Below, piece after piece: positions 16,756 through 23,486 of a stretch of 23,797 nucleotides of DNA; position 1 is the first letter of the stretch; the number at the start of each line of letters is the position of its first letter. The notes below the pieces were generated by a model. The model ran no database searches. It was not told the DNA's origin and saw only the letters and a program-made list of their open reading frames with translations. Source of the stretch: Chloroflexota bacterium. GTDB taxonomy: Bacteria > Chloroflexota > Anaerolineae > Caldilineales > Caldilineaceae. Both the position numbers and the translations under genes were made by a program. The stretch covers positions 1 to 23,797 of the forward strand of contig JAGWYN010000055.1 of assembly GCA_018969295.1 (NCBI GenBank), written 5' to 3'.

Positions 16756-17550
16756 TCAGGTTGCCAGTTTGAGGGCCACCCCCGAGGCCTGGTGGGCCCG
16801 CATCGTCTGTGCCAGCTGCACGACATAGGCTCCTGCTTCGAGGGGGTTGGTGCCTCCTGCAAAGATGTTGCAGAGGACATCGCGTCGGGCGTCGGTGTCT
16901 CCTGGCTGTGGGCGCCAGGCCATGTAGGCGCTCAGACTTTCGGCGCGGCCCAGCCCGGGCCGCTCGCCGATCAGCAAGATCAAGACATCTGGCTGCAGCA
17001 GCTCGCCGATATCGTTCATGACCCCGACCCGGCAGTGGCTGACAAAAAAAGGAACCCCAAAGCTCAACCCGGCGGACAGCACCCCATGCCGGATCACGGG
17101 GAGGATCTGGCGCAGGTTGGCCTCCACGGCGGCTGCGCTCAATCCGTCGCCGACCACCAGCTGGACGGCAGGACGTTGGGGGCAGCGCGCCCGGATCTCT
17201 TCTTTGGCGTTTTCGGAGAGTTTGCGCCCCAGGTCGGGGCGCAGCAGGTATTCTTGTTTGCCGCCGCAGACCTGGGTGGCGACGCTGAAAAGTGCCAGCT
17301 CTGCCAGCAGGCTGGGCTCCACCTCCCGATAGAGTGCGTCCTGGGTCAGGGCGTGGTCGGCTTGAAAGAGCAGCAGCGCCGCGGTTGTGTAGCGCGGGCC
17401 AGCCCGGCCGACCCCGATGCGGGCTGGGGTTGCGGCCATCAGCGCATGCAGCCCTGCGGGGTCGGCCGGGTGAGAGAGCGTCGGGCGTCTTAAAGCGGGG
17501 TCGGGCAGGTCGATCGACAGCTGCGGGTCTGTGGCGGGTTGTTCTGGCAT
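16756..17550 (-). CDS. eutC: Ethanolamine ammonia-lyase small subunit
   Basis: A 264-residue light subunit that, with EutB, binds adenosylcobalamin and converts ethanolamine to acetaldehyde and ammonia. Family signs are RIGVGRAGPRYTT (44-56), YLLRPDLGRKL, VQLVVGDGLSA, a GVPFFVSHCRVGVMNDIGE-type segment, ILLIGERPGLGRAESLSAY and NIFAGGTNPLEAGAY. The ATG at 17550 follows the eutB stop by 25 bp. The length is close to the usual 260-300. It is the last gene of the eutA-eutB-eutC operon and converges on the SDR gene with no terminator visible in the 10-bp gap. Confidence 0.95.
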   Translation of the reverse strand: MPEQPATDPQLSIDLPDPALRRPTLSHPADPAGLHALMAATPARIGVGRAGPRYTTAALLLFQADHALTQDALYREVEPSLLAELALFSVATQVCGGKQEYLLRPDLGRKLSENAKEEIRARCPQRPAVQLVVGDGLSAAAVEANLRQILPVIRHGVLSAGLSFGVPFFVSHCRVGVMNDIGELLQPDVLILLIGERPGLGRAESLSAYMAWRPQPGDTDARRDVLCNIFAGGTNPLEAGAYVVQLAQTMRAHQASGVALKLAT

Positions 17551-17575
17551 GGTTGTGGCTTTCTGCAGAGAGTGG

Positions 17576-18943
17576 TTACCGGCGCAAGAAAAAAGAGGGG
17601 TCTCCTGCCCGAGCGGTCAGCCGCCCTGCGTGCATCAGCCCCAGATCTTCCAGCCAGCGTTCGAATTCGGGTGCGGGGCGCAGGCCAAAGAGCTGGCGGA
17701 GCGCGGCCGTATCGTGGTAGGAGGTGCACTGGTAGGAAAGCATCGAGTCGTCGCCCATCGGCACCCCCATAAAATAGTTGCAGCCAGCGGCGGTGAGCAG
17801 CACAGCCAGGTTCTCGATCGCGTTCTGGTCGGCGCGCGCGTGGTTGGTGTAGCAGGCGTCCACCCCCATCGGCAGCCCGCTCAGCTTTCCCATAAAATGG
17901 TCTTCCAGCCCGGCACGCTGGATCTGGCGCGCGTCGTAGAGGTATTCCGGGCCGATGAAGCCGACGACTGTGTTGACCTGAAAGGGGCGGTATCGTCTGG
18001 CCAGCCCATAACAGCGCGCTTCGAGGGTCAGCTGGTCCCAGCCGTGGTGGGCGTCGGCCGAAAGTTCGGAGCCCTGGCCCGTCTCAAAATAGAGATAGTT
18101 GGGCCCTGGGGTGAAGCAGTGGCGTTGGGCCAGGGTCTGCGCCTCGTCGAGCAGGGTGACCGAAATGCCGAAGGAGTCGTTGCCGCGCTGGGTGCCGGCC
18201 AACGACTGGAAGAGCAGCCCGGCGGGCGCGCCGGCCGCCAGACATTTCATCTGCGTGGTGACATGGGCCAGGACGCAGTTCTGGGTTGGGATCTGCCACT
18301 GTTGGATCACGGCGTGGGTCATTTCCAGCAGCCGGGCGACCGAACTGTAGGAATCGTCGACCGGGTTGATGCCGATCACGGAGTCCCCGGAGCCATAGGC
18401 GAGCCCTTCGTAGAGTTCGGCGCGGATGCCGGTGAGAGAATCGGTCGGGTGGTTGGGCTGGTTGCGGCTGGACAGCCGGCCCTCCAGGCCGATCGTGTTG
18501 TTGCAGTGGGCCGAGACGCGCACTTTGCTGGCCGCATAGATCAGGTCGAGGTTGGACATCAGCTTGGTGACTGCGCTGATCATCTCTGCGGTCAACCCAT
18601 CGGCGGCCCGGCGGATCTGGGCGGCGGTGGTCGTGTCGGCCAGAAGCCATTCGCGCAGCTGGCCGACGCTCCAGTCTTTGATTTCGGCGTATGCGGCCGG
18701 ATCCAGGGCATCCTGGATCACACGGGTCACTTCGTCCTGTTCGTAGGGGACGGCGGGCTGTTCGCGCAAGACCCAGAGGGGGAGTTCGGCCAGCACAAAG
18801 CGGGCTGCGGCCCGTTCTGCCGCTGTCTCGGCTGCCAGACCGGCCAATCGGTCTCCTGATTTCTCTTCATTGGCCTTGCCCATCAGCACCCGGACATCTG
18901 GAAATTCGTACTGCTTGCCGTGCAGACGGGTACGCAGCAACAT
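17576..18943 (-). CDS. eutB: Ethanolamine ammonia-lyase large subunit
   Basis: A 455-residue TIM-barrel subunit bearing the active site. Its numbering matches the Salmonella enzyme: Arg160 and Gln162 in SSRNQPN, Asn193 in GINP, Glu287 in FETGQGS and Asp362 in MGVDACYTNHA are all present, so it should be catalytically competent. The opening LHGKQYEFPDVRVLMGKANE and closing GRLTARAGDPSFF are family-typical and the length is complete. The start is 13 bp after the eutA stop; its ribosome site is weak (GAGG), suggesting translational coupling. It needs adenosylcobalamin, whose supply genes are not in the window. Confidence 0.97.
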   Translation of the reverse strand: MLLRTRLHGKQYEFPDVRVLMGKANEEKSGDRLAGLAAETAAERAAARFVLAELPLWVLREQPAVPYEQDEVTRVIQDALDPAAYAEIKDWSVGQLREWLLADTTTAAQIRRAADGLTAEMISAVTKLMSNLDLIYAASKVRVSAHCNNTIGLEGRLSSRNQPNHPTDSLTGIRAELYEGLAYGSGDSVIGINPVDDSYSSVARLLEMTHAVIQQWQIPTQNCVLAHVTTQMKCLAAGAPAGLLFQSLAGTQRGNDSFGISVTLLDEAQTLAQRHCFTPGPNYLYFETGQGSELSADAHHGWDQLTLEARCYGLARRYRPFQVNTVVGFIGPEYLYDARQIQRAGLEDHFMGKLSGLPMGVDACYTNHARADQNAIENLAVLLTAAGCNYFMGVPMGDDSMLSYQCTSYHDTAALRQLFGLRPAPEFERWLEDLGLMHAGRLTARAGDPSFFLRR

Positions 18944-18956
18944 AGAGGCCTCGCTT

Positions 18957-20387
18957 TCACCGATAGAAAACCAGCGTTTTTATGCTGAGCGGGACGACCC
19001 GCCCGTCCGACAAGGGCAGGCCGACGTCGAGATAGTTTCCCTCGGCCAGCTGCACCTGGTCGATCACCAGCAGCGGGCGTTTGGGCAGAGCGGCTTTGAT
19101 GGTCTGGCCCAGCACCTGGGCGTAGTCGCGGTCCAGCAGCACGACCAGGGGCTGCTGGGGGGGCAGGCTGTCGGCGTAGGTGCAGAGTGCTGCGGCCAGC
19201 TCCAGCAGCGCGGGGTACTCGAGTGGCTGTCCGCATTCCAGCGCAAGTGCGCACGGCTCGTTGGCTGGGCCGCCCCGCAGGGTGGCAGCCCTGATCGCGG
19301 CGGCCAGCGCTGTCCGTTCCCATTCGGCGGGCAGTGCCGGCTGCACAACGGGCAGATTGCGCAGCGGCAGCAGCGCCCGCTCCACCCAGATGGTGGACCC
19401 GGAGACTGTCACGGTCTGCGTTCCGGCCCCGAGCACGGTGGCGCGCACCGTCTCTGAGGGTTCTGCGATTGTGTAGGCTGCCAGGTCGGGCTGGCGGCGG
19501 AGCGAGTCAGCGAGCAGCGGCCCGACATCGCCGTAGAGGGCCACCTCGGCCACGCTGCCAGCGGGTGTCCCGGCATAATAGGCGCTGCCGACGCCGCCGG
19601 AAAACATCAGGAGGGTGCCTGGTGCCACCGGCGGTGCCGGTGCGGTCAGATAGAGCTGCTGAGCCAGCGGGGAGGCGGTGCCGTGGATCAGCTCCACCGT
19701 CAGTGCTGCCATCTGGTCGGTGAAGCGGCGGAGTGTGGCCAGGTCGACCGGGTCGCCGGGAGAAAGCTGCAGCCCGCACGCGGCCAGGATGGCGCGTGCG
19801 GGTTCGGCGACGCTGCGCACCCGGCCGAGTCGGCCATCGATTTCGAGCAGCCGGCCCCCGCAGCTGATGGCGGCGGTGGTGAGCAGCCGGTCTGCCTGAA
19901 ACGTGGCCCGATTGGCGGTTCCTCCGCCGATATCGAGATTGGTGACGGTTGTGAAGTGGTGGCGGGCATAGGCAGCGGCGCCCGAGCCGCGCCCTGCGAG
20001 TGCCCCTTCGAGGTGGGGGCCGGCCACGCTGACCACAAATTCGCCGGCCAGCCCGGCCAGTGCGGCCAGAATCCGGTCGGCATTTTGTTTCTTGGCGGTT
20101 TCGCCGGTCACAATCACAGCCCCTGTCTCGACCTGGGCAGGGGCTACCCCGGCTGCCGCATACGCTGCTTGCACCCACGCGTACAGGCGTGGGGCGTCGA
20201 CCGTTTCAGGGTCTGACAGCGGCGTCAGCACGATCGGGCTGCGGTAGAGCACCCGGCGTACAACAATTTCCAGGCGTGGGATCTGGCCCGGCTGAGCGAC
20301 GCTGACCGTCTGCAGCTCGGAAAAAAGCAGCTGCGTCGTGGTCGTTCCGACATCGATTCCCACCGAAAGAAAAACAGGTGCGTCCAC
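18957..20387 (-). CDS. eutA: Ethanolamine ammonia-lyase reactivating factor
   Basis: A 476-residue ATPase of the actin/Hsp70-like fold that swaps damaged cobalamin out of inactivated EutBC. The phosphate-binding loop GIDVGTTTTQ (10-19) is at the N-terminus, followed by RRVLYRSPIVLTPL and a second nucleotide loop NLDIGGGTANRATF; LMFSGGVGSAYY is a further glycine-rich element. The GTG start at 20387 has GCAGGAG seven bases upstream. First gene of the eut operon, with its own promoter near 20430. Presence of the reactivase but no shell proteins or EutT/EutE suggests a cytosolic ammonia-harvesting version of the pathway. Confidence 0.93.
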   Translation of the reverse strand: MDAPVFLSVGIDVGTTTTQLLFSELQTVSVAQPGQIPRLEIVVRRVLYRSPIVLTPLSDPETVDAPRLYAWVQAAYAAAGVAPAQVETGAVIVTGETAKKQNADRILAALAGLAGEFVVSVAGPHLEGALAGRGSGAAAYARHHFTTVTNLDIGGGTANRATFQADRLLTTAAISCGGRLLEIDGRLGRVRSVAEPARAILAACGLQLSPGDPVDLATLRRFTDQMAALTVELIHGTASPLAQQLYLTAPAPPVAPGTLLMFSGGVGSAYYAGTPAGSVAEVALYGDVGPLLADSLRRQPDLAAYTIAEPSETVRATVLGAGTQTVTVSGSTIWVERALLPLRNLPVVQPALPAEWERTALAAAIRAATLRGGPANEPCALALECGQPLEYPALLELAAALCTYADSLPPQQPLVVLLDRDYAQVLGQTIKAALPKRPLLVIDQVQLAEGNYLDVGLPLSDGRVVPLSIKTLVFYR

Positions 20388-20428
20388 GATCTGGCTCCTG
20401 CAAAGAGGGCGCTGAAAGAGTGCCTTTT

Positions 20429-20445
20429 AGTATACCACAGCTGTG
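20429..20445 (-). promoter_or_regulatory. eut promoter with overlapping palindrome
   Basis: On the minus strand, TGG-TATACT (20437-20429) is an extended -10. The palindrome CACAGCTGTG (20436-20445) overlaps it on the upstream side and could be an operator. No good -35 is seen. The string GTGGTATACT is identical to that before the HAD gene. The implied leader to GTG 20387 is about 35 bases, too short for a cobalamin riboswitch. Confidence 0.5.
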
Positions 20446-20471
20446 CGGGGCTTTTGAGCCAGCCAAACCGA

Positions 20472-20508
20472 CAAAAACAGCGCCACCCGGGAGCTCCCGG
20501 GTGGCGCT
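20472..20508 (-). terminator. Intrinsic terminator of small secreted protein gene
   Basis: The 30-bp stretch 20479-20508 is a perfect palindrome (arms AGCGCCACCCGGGAG and its complement), so RNA folds into a stem of about 13 bp with an AGCT loop. On the minus strand it is followed by GTTTTTG (20478-20472). It lies 22 bp after the stop at 20531 and insulates the eut operon from that gene. Confidence 0.88.
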
Positions 20509-20530
20509 GAGGACAGACGGTCTGGGGATT

Positions 20531-21046
20531 TCAGCCTTCTGTGCAGCTTTGAGGAACGTTCCGCTGCAGCACCCATTCGCCGTTGGGGCGCTTTGTCTTG
20601 GTCCAGTCCGCCAACGAAAACTTGCCTGTCACATCCCCCGGAATGCTGATTTCGGCGGCGCCTGCGGGAATATCGACGTAGCCGCCAAGATTGGGTGCCA
20701 AGACCAGCTGGCCACACGCGTCCCACCAGCCGACACTGGACTGCTGCGTTTTGAAGCGGATCGCGATTTTGCCGTCCGTTCCGGGCGGGGAAAGTTCGAC
20801 AGCTGCGTTGCCAGAAAAGATGCGAACCAGGCCGTCAGCGGTGCTCTCCTCCGAAGACCCGTCGGCGGGATTGGGCAAGGGCGACTCGGGTTCGATCGGC
20901 GACTCGGGCTCGATCGGTGACTCGGGCTCGATCGGCGACACTTGGAGGGCTGCCAGGGCAGAGGCGGGCAACCTCGTCTCTGTCGTCCACGCCACGCACA
21001 ACAGCAGGGTCAAGGCCAAGAGTCCAAGCAAATACTTGCGGATCAT
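20531..21046 (-). CDS. Small secreted protein with Pro/Glu/Ser repeat linker
   Basis: I do not recognise the family. The 171 residues begin with an export signal (Arg3, Lys4, then a long hydrophobic stretch to about residue 20). The single Cys in that stretch lacks a proper lipobox, so it is more likely secreted or membrane-anchored than a lipoprotein. Residues about 37-54 are three copies of a SPIEPE-type hexapeptide encoded by 18-bp DNA repeats, forming a linker. The C-terminal part (about 70-171), with GNAAVELSPPGTDGKIAI and DIPAGAAEISIPGDVTGKF, looks like an all-beta domain with two cysteines. ATG 21046 is preceded by AAAGGAAC. A strong promoter and terminator bound it as a single-gene unit, so it is a real gene. 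Confidence 0.75.
   Translation of the reverse strand: MIRKYLLGLLALTLLLCVAWTTETRLPASALAALQVSPIEPESPIEPESPIEPESPLPNPADGSSEESTADGLVRIFSGNAAVELSPPGTDGKIAIRFKTQQSSVGWWDACGQLVLAPNLGGYVDIPAGAAEISIPGDVTGKFSLADWTKTKRPNGEWVLQRNVPQSCTEG
20883..20936 (+). repeat. Three 18-bp in-frame tandem repeats
   Basis: Three consecutive copies of GACTCGGGCTCGATCGGC (first with T for C at position 10, second ending in T). They encode the hexapeptide linker of the secreted protein. The unit length is a multiple of three, so copy-number change would keep the frame. Confidence 0.9.
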
Positions 21047-21130
21047 CGGAGTTCCTTTCGATAGAAAATGTGGATAAGTCTCCAGGCAGCCAGCTGTCTT
21101 CAGCCGAGGGTGCGATGAGGAGTATCAAAA

Positions 21131-21159
21131 AATATAACAGAGCGTGCCGTCGGCGTCAA
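21131..21159 (-). promoter_or_regulatory. Strong promoter of small secreted protein gene
   Basis: On the minus strand, TTGACG (21159-21154) and TATATT (21136-21131) are separated by exactly 17 bp, with TGT before the -10 giving an extended form. The leader to ATG 21046 would be about 78 bases. Confidence 0.7.
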
Positions 21160-21253
21160 ATAGAGGCACACCGCGCCCTGACCAAGGCAGGTATCTTCAA
21201 AAAGATGTGCGGTCCGTGGCCGCACATTCTCCTGGCCTTGGGTGCCGGCAGAA

Positions 21254-21375
21254 ACCGTAGGTGTGGTTACGACCGCACACCGTTCCGTTCTCAGGTGTCG
21301 GCGGCCAGCCTCCATCTCTGTGGCCCAAAGCAGAGGCAAAGCCAGGACGTGCGGTCGCAGAGCCGCCCCTACGGT
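21254..21375. repeat. Inverted repeat pair, possible miniature element
   Basis: The reverse complement of 21254-21278 and the sequence 21349-21375 share GTGCGGTCG at one end and CCTACGGT at the other, differing in the middle by a few bases and a 2-base length change. The 70 bp between the arms contain no gene. Confidence 0.5.
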
Positions 21376-21429
21376 GCTGCATCTCCCGAAAAGATCCCTG
21401 AGCGATGTTCCCCAAAGGAGAAGTGCCCT

Positions 21430-21681
21430 ATGCGCCGCCTGTGGCGCTCAACCTTTGTGCTGGCAGTGTGTGCGCTGGCCGTTGGCTTCGTGCGTACCGA
21501 ATCGTCTCGCGTGACAGCTGACGATGGGTCGGGACATCTGCTGATCGGCGCAGGACGGCAGCTGGCGAAACACCTGGCCCGCCTTTCTGCCGGGAGGAGG
21601 CGCGGCGTTTTCTGCTGTGCTCTTCTTCAACGGGATCAATTGGACGATGGCAGCTGCCGCAATTGCTCTTTGATGGCTTGA
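21430..21681 (+). pseudogene. 5' remnant of a secreted-protein gene
   Basis: A good ribosome site (AAAGGAG, 7-8 bases upstream) leads into ATG 21430 and a clean export signal: MRRLWRS, hydrophobic FVLAVCALAVGFV, then polar residues. After about 35-60 codons the sequence becomes Arg/Cys-rich and overlaps the 3' end of the oppositely oriented Rpn gene, ending at 21681. Such a well-formed signal peptide with a non-protein-like tail suggests the front end of an exported protein gene cut off by a later insertion or deletion. The original family cannot be recognised. Confidence 0.5.
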
Positions 21682-22586
21682 AATTGCTGCGGCGTGATGC
21701 CGGTCGCTTTTGTGATGAGCGCCCAATCCACCCCTGCGGATAAGAGGCTATCGATCGTGTCGATTTCTCCTTCCTGTCGGCCTTCCTGTCGGCCCTCCTG
21801 TCGGCCTTCCTGTCGGCCTTCCTGCTTGAGTTCTTCTGCGTAGGTCAACATCTCTCCTCCAATGTTTACGGTATATTTCCGCACATTCTCAACAAATTCT
21901 TGTACTGCCCGTCGTTCCTGGGTCGCAACCAGGTAGAAGACGAAGAGTTTCATGTAATCTGTCCCGCCAGCCAGCGCGACCTGTGCCAACAACTGTGCTG
22001 CATGGTGCAGGGCCCTGTGGGCTGATTTTTGAAAAGCAGCCATCATCAAAAGCTGGGCTACCTGCGCTTTCAGCCCCCCTTGCGTCTGCTCCACCGACAG
22101 ACCGGACTGGTCGATCAGAAAATGAGCAAAGCGTGGCAGGAAGTCGTCGCTGCGGTGTTCCTCGTCAAAGAGATCGGCAAACTCGGTCGAATGGTGCCAG
22201 CGGCTCTCTCCCTGGTAGAAGACGACAGGGAGGATGGGGCGCAGATCCATCTGCTCAGGATGCTTCTTGAAGGATTCGTCCCAGATGCGGCACATGTACT
22301 TGAGCAAGCGAAAGCGCATCCACTTGTCCGGCGACGACTGGTGCTCGAAAAGCACGTACAGATGGAGCGTCTGTGCTGTCCTCTGCACAGTATAGAGCAG
22401 GTCGGACTCGCTTTCCCGCAAGGCTTCGTCGACGAAGCTGGTCTCTTCCAGGGTCAGGCTTGACCAGTCGAGCTGTTCGACCAGAGCGGGTGGCAGATGG
22501 ACACGCAAAAAAGTGGCCGCTTCGTGGGGGTCTGCGAAGACGCTGCGAAAGAGTTTGTCGTGGGGTCGTTTCGTGTCGCCGCGCAT
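21636..22586 (-). CDS. Rpn-family recombination-promoting nuclease (YhgA-like)
   Basis: A 316-residue protein of the Rpn/YhgA group, PD-(D/E)XK nucleases once listed as putative transposases. It opens with the typical DKLFRSVFADPHEAATFLR; nuclease-core residues are Asp62 (ESDLLYTV) and Glu81-x-Gln83 in LFEHQS, followed by RFRLLKYMCRIW. PILPVVFYQGESRW is another family hallmark. The C-terminal tail has four QEGR units, then an Ile/Leu-rich end (ITKATGITPQQFQAIKEQL) that looks like a small helical domain. The start at 22586 has GAGGAG about 15 bases upstream, rather far. The family moves horizontally, matching its place among IS debris. Whether it acts in recombination, phage defence or something else is unsettled. 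Confidence 0.88.
   Translation of the reverse strand: MRGDTKRPHDKLFRSVFADPHEAATFLRVHLPPALVEQLDWSSLTLEETSFVDEALRESESDLLYTVQRTAQTLHLYVLFEHQSSPDKWMRFRLLKYMCRIWDESFKKHPEQMDLRPILPVVFYQGESRWHHSTEFADLFDEEHRSDDFLPRFAHFLIDQSGLSVEQTQGGLKAQVAQLLMMAAFQKSAHRALHHAAQLLAQVALAGGTDYMKLFVFYLVATQERRAVQEFVENVRKYTVNIGGEMLTYAEELKQEGRQEGRQEGRQEGRQEGEIDTIDSLLSAGVDWALITKATGITPQQFQAIKEQLRQLPSSN
21769..21825. repeat. 12-bp in-frame tandem repeat in Rpn gene
   Basis: CCTTCCTGTCGG is repeated four times plus a 9-bp partial copy, with one base change in the third. It encodes QEGR repeats. Because 12 is a multiple of three, gain or loss of units changes tail length without breaking the frame. Confidence 0.92.
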
Positions 22587-22627
22587 ATTTTGCTCTGAGC
22601 TTTCTCCTCACCTGCCCTGATAAACCC

Positions 22628-22657
22628 ATTGTAATACAAAAAGAGCTGTTCTGCGAA
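22628..22657 (-). promoter_or_regulatory. Possible promoter of Rpn gene
   Basis: On the minus strand, TTCGCA (22657-22652) and TACAAT (22633-22628) with an 18-bp spacer; the -10 is good, the -35 fair. Confidence 0.35.
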
Positions 22658-22681
22658 CGCACCCCCTGACACGGGTCTACT

Positions 22682-22975
22682 TCACGAGGAGGGCAGGTTT
22701 TTGGCAGCGTCCCCCATCTGGTCAAAGCGTCCGCTAAGGACGGCGGCACGAACTGGCAGCAGGTTTTCGGCACCTTGCCGTGACCAGCGCATACCAGGAC
22801 CGCTGAAGCGCGCTTTGAATTGCTTTGCGCCGCTTTCGACCATACCCCTGCCGATGGGCCATTCTTCTTCGCGCATCTCGATGTAGTTCATACGCTGATG
22901 GTTGGTACGAAAATAGCCTGCCGCCGTGTTGATGAGGTGACAAAAAATTTTTGCTGACAGGTCTATTTGAAGGGT
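22682..22975 (-). pseudogene. ISKra4-type transposase, C-terminal fragment
   Basis: The translated minus strand gives AAGYFRTNHQRMNYIEMRE, then EWPIGRGMVESGAKQFKAR and GPGMRWSRQGAENLLPVRA before a stop at 22682. The PIG-x-GMVES and GMRWS motifs are those of the C-terminal end of ISKra4/IS1634-like transposases. A methionine at 22891 gives only 69 residues, and frame-compatible coding extends upstream to about 22940-22975, where similarity stops near the 70-bp array. The catalytic N-terminal and central parts are absent, so it is a dead relic. Exact upstream boundary is uncertain. Confidence 0.75.
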
Positions 22976-23057
22976 TTGGCCATGTATCGCACCACTGCCT
23001 AAGCCTGAGGTGCGGCTCCAGCCAGACTGTTTGCTTATTTCAGACCACGTGTATTAG

Positions 23058-23486
23058 ACACGACACGCTCTTTTGGAGCCCCGACCGTGAGGGAGGGGGA
23101 ATCCCCAGACACGACAAGCTCCCTGGACACGACACGCTCTTTTGGAGCCCCGACCGTGAGGAAGGGGGGAATCCCAAAGCACGACAAGCTCCCAAGACAC
23201 GACACGCTCTTTTGGAGCCCCGACCGTGAGGGAGGGGGGGAATCGCAAGGCACGACCAGCTTCCCAGACACGATACGCTCTTTTGGAGCCCCGACCGTGA
23301 GGGAGGGGGGAATCGCAAGGCACGACAAGCTCCCAAGACACGACAAGCTCTGTTGGAGCCCCGACCGTGAGGGAGGGGGGAATCCCAAGACACGACAAGC
23401 TCCCAAGACACGACACGTTCTGTTGGAACCCCGACCGTGAGGGAGGGGGGAATCCCCAGGCACGACAAGCACCCCAGACACGACAC
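23058..23486. repeat. Tandem array of ~70-bp units, six full copies plus a partial
   Basis: Units start at 23058, 23127, 23197, 23268, 23338 and 23408 (69, 70, 71, 70, 70, 70 bp); a seventh begins at 23478 and breaks off after 9 bases. The most constant part is GGAGCCCCGACCGTGAGGGA followed by a G-run of variable length; the rest varies by a few substitutions. Each unit also carries CACGACACGCTC at its start and a related CACGACAAGCTC about 52 bp later, so it is itself a composite. All three minus-strand frames are free of stops across the array, but the repeated peptides (such as LPHGRGS and SLTVGAP) shift frame at each unit and are not believable protein. Confidence 0.93.

Larger units (their letters stand above)
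21047..21429. other. Non-coding stretch with GTGCGGTC inverted repeats
   Basis: No convincing gene here. Besides the promoter at 21131-21159 it holds a family of short related inverted repeats: a hairpin ATGTGCGG/CCGCACAT near 21206-21228, and an arm at 21254-21278 that ends in GACCGCAC. The arm at 21349-21375 begins GTGCGGTCG and ends CCTACGGT, mirroring the arm at 21254-21278. The pattern resembles a small non-autonomous repeat element, not an RNA gene I can name. Confidence 0.5.

Noticed and set aside
17531..18859. 442-residue plus-strand open frame
   Set aside because: It is antisense to eutB, whose active-site residues are all in place.
20388..20530. Cobalamin riboswitch upstream of eutA
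   Set aside because: Only about 35-45 bases of leader separate the promoter from the GTG start and the rest is the neighbouring gene's terminator; no room for the aptamer.
23058..23486. CRISPR array
   Set aside because: Units are directly tandem and the would-be spacers are nearly the same in every copy; no cas genes are present.
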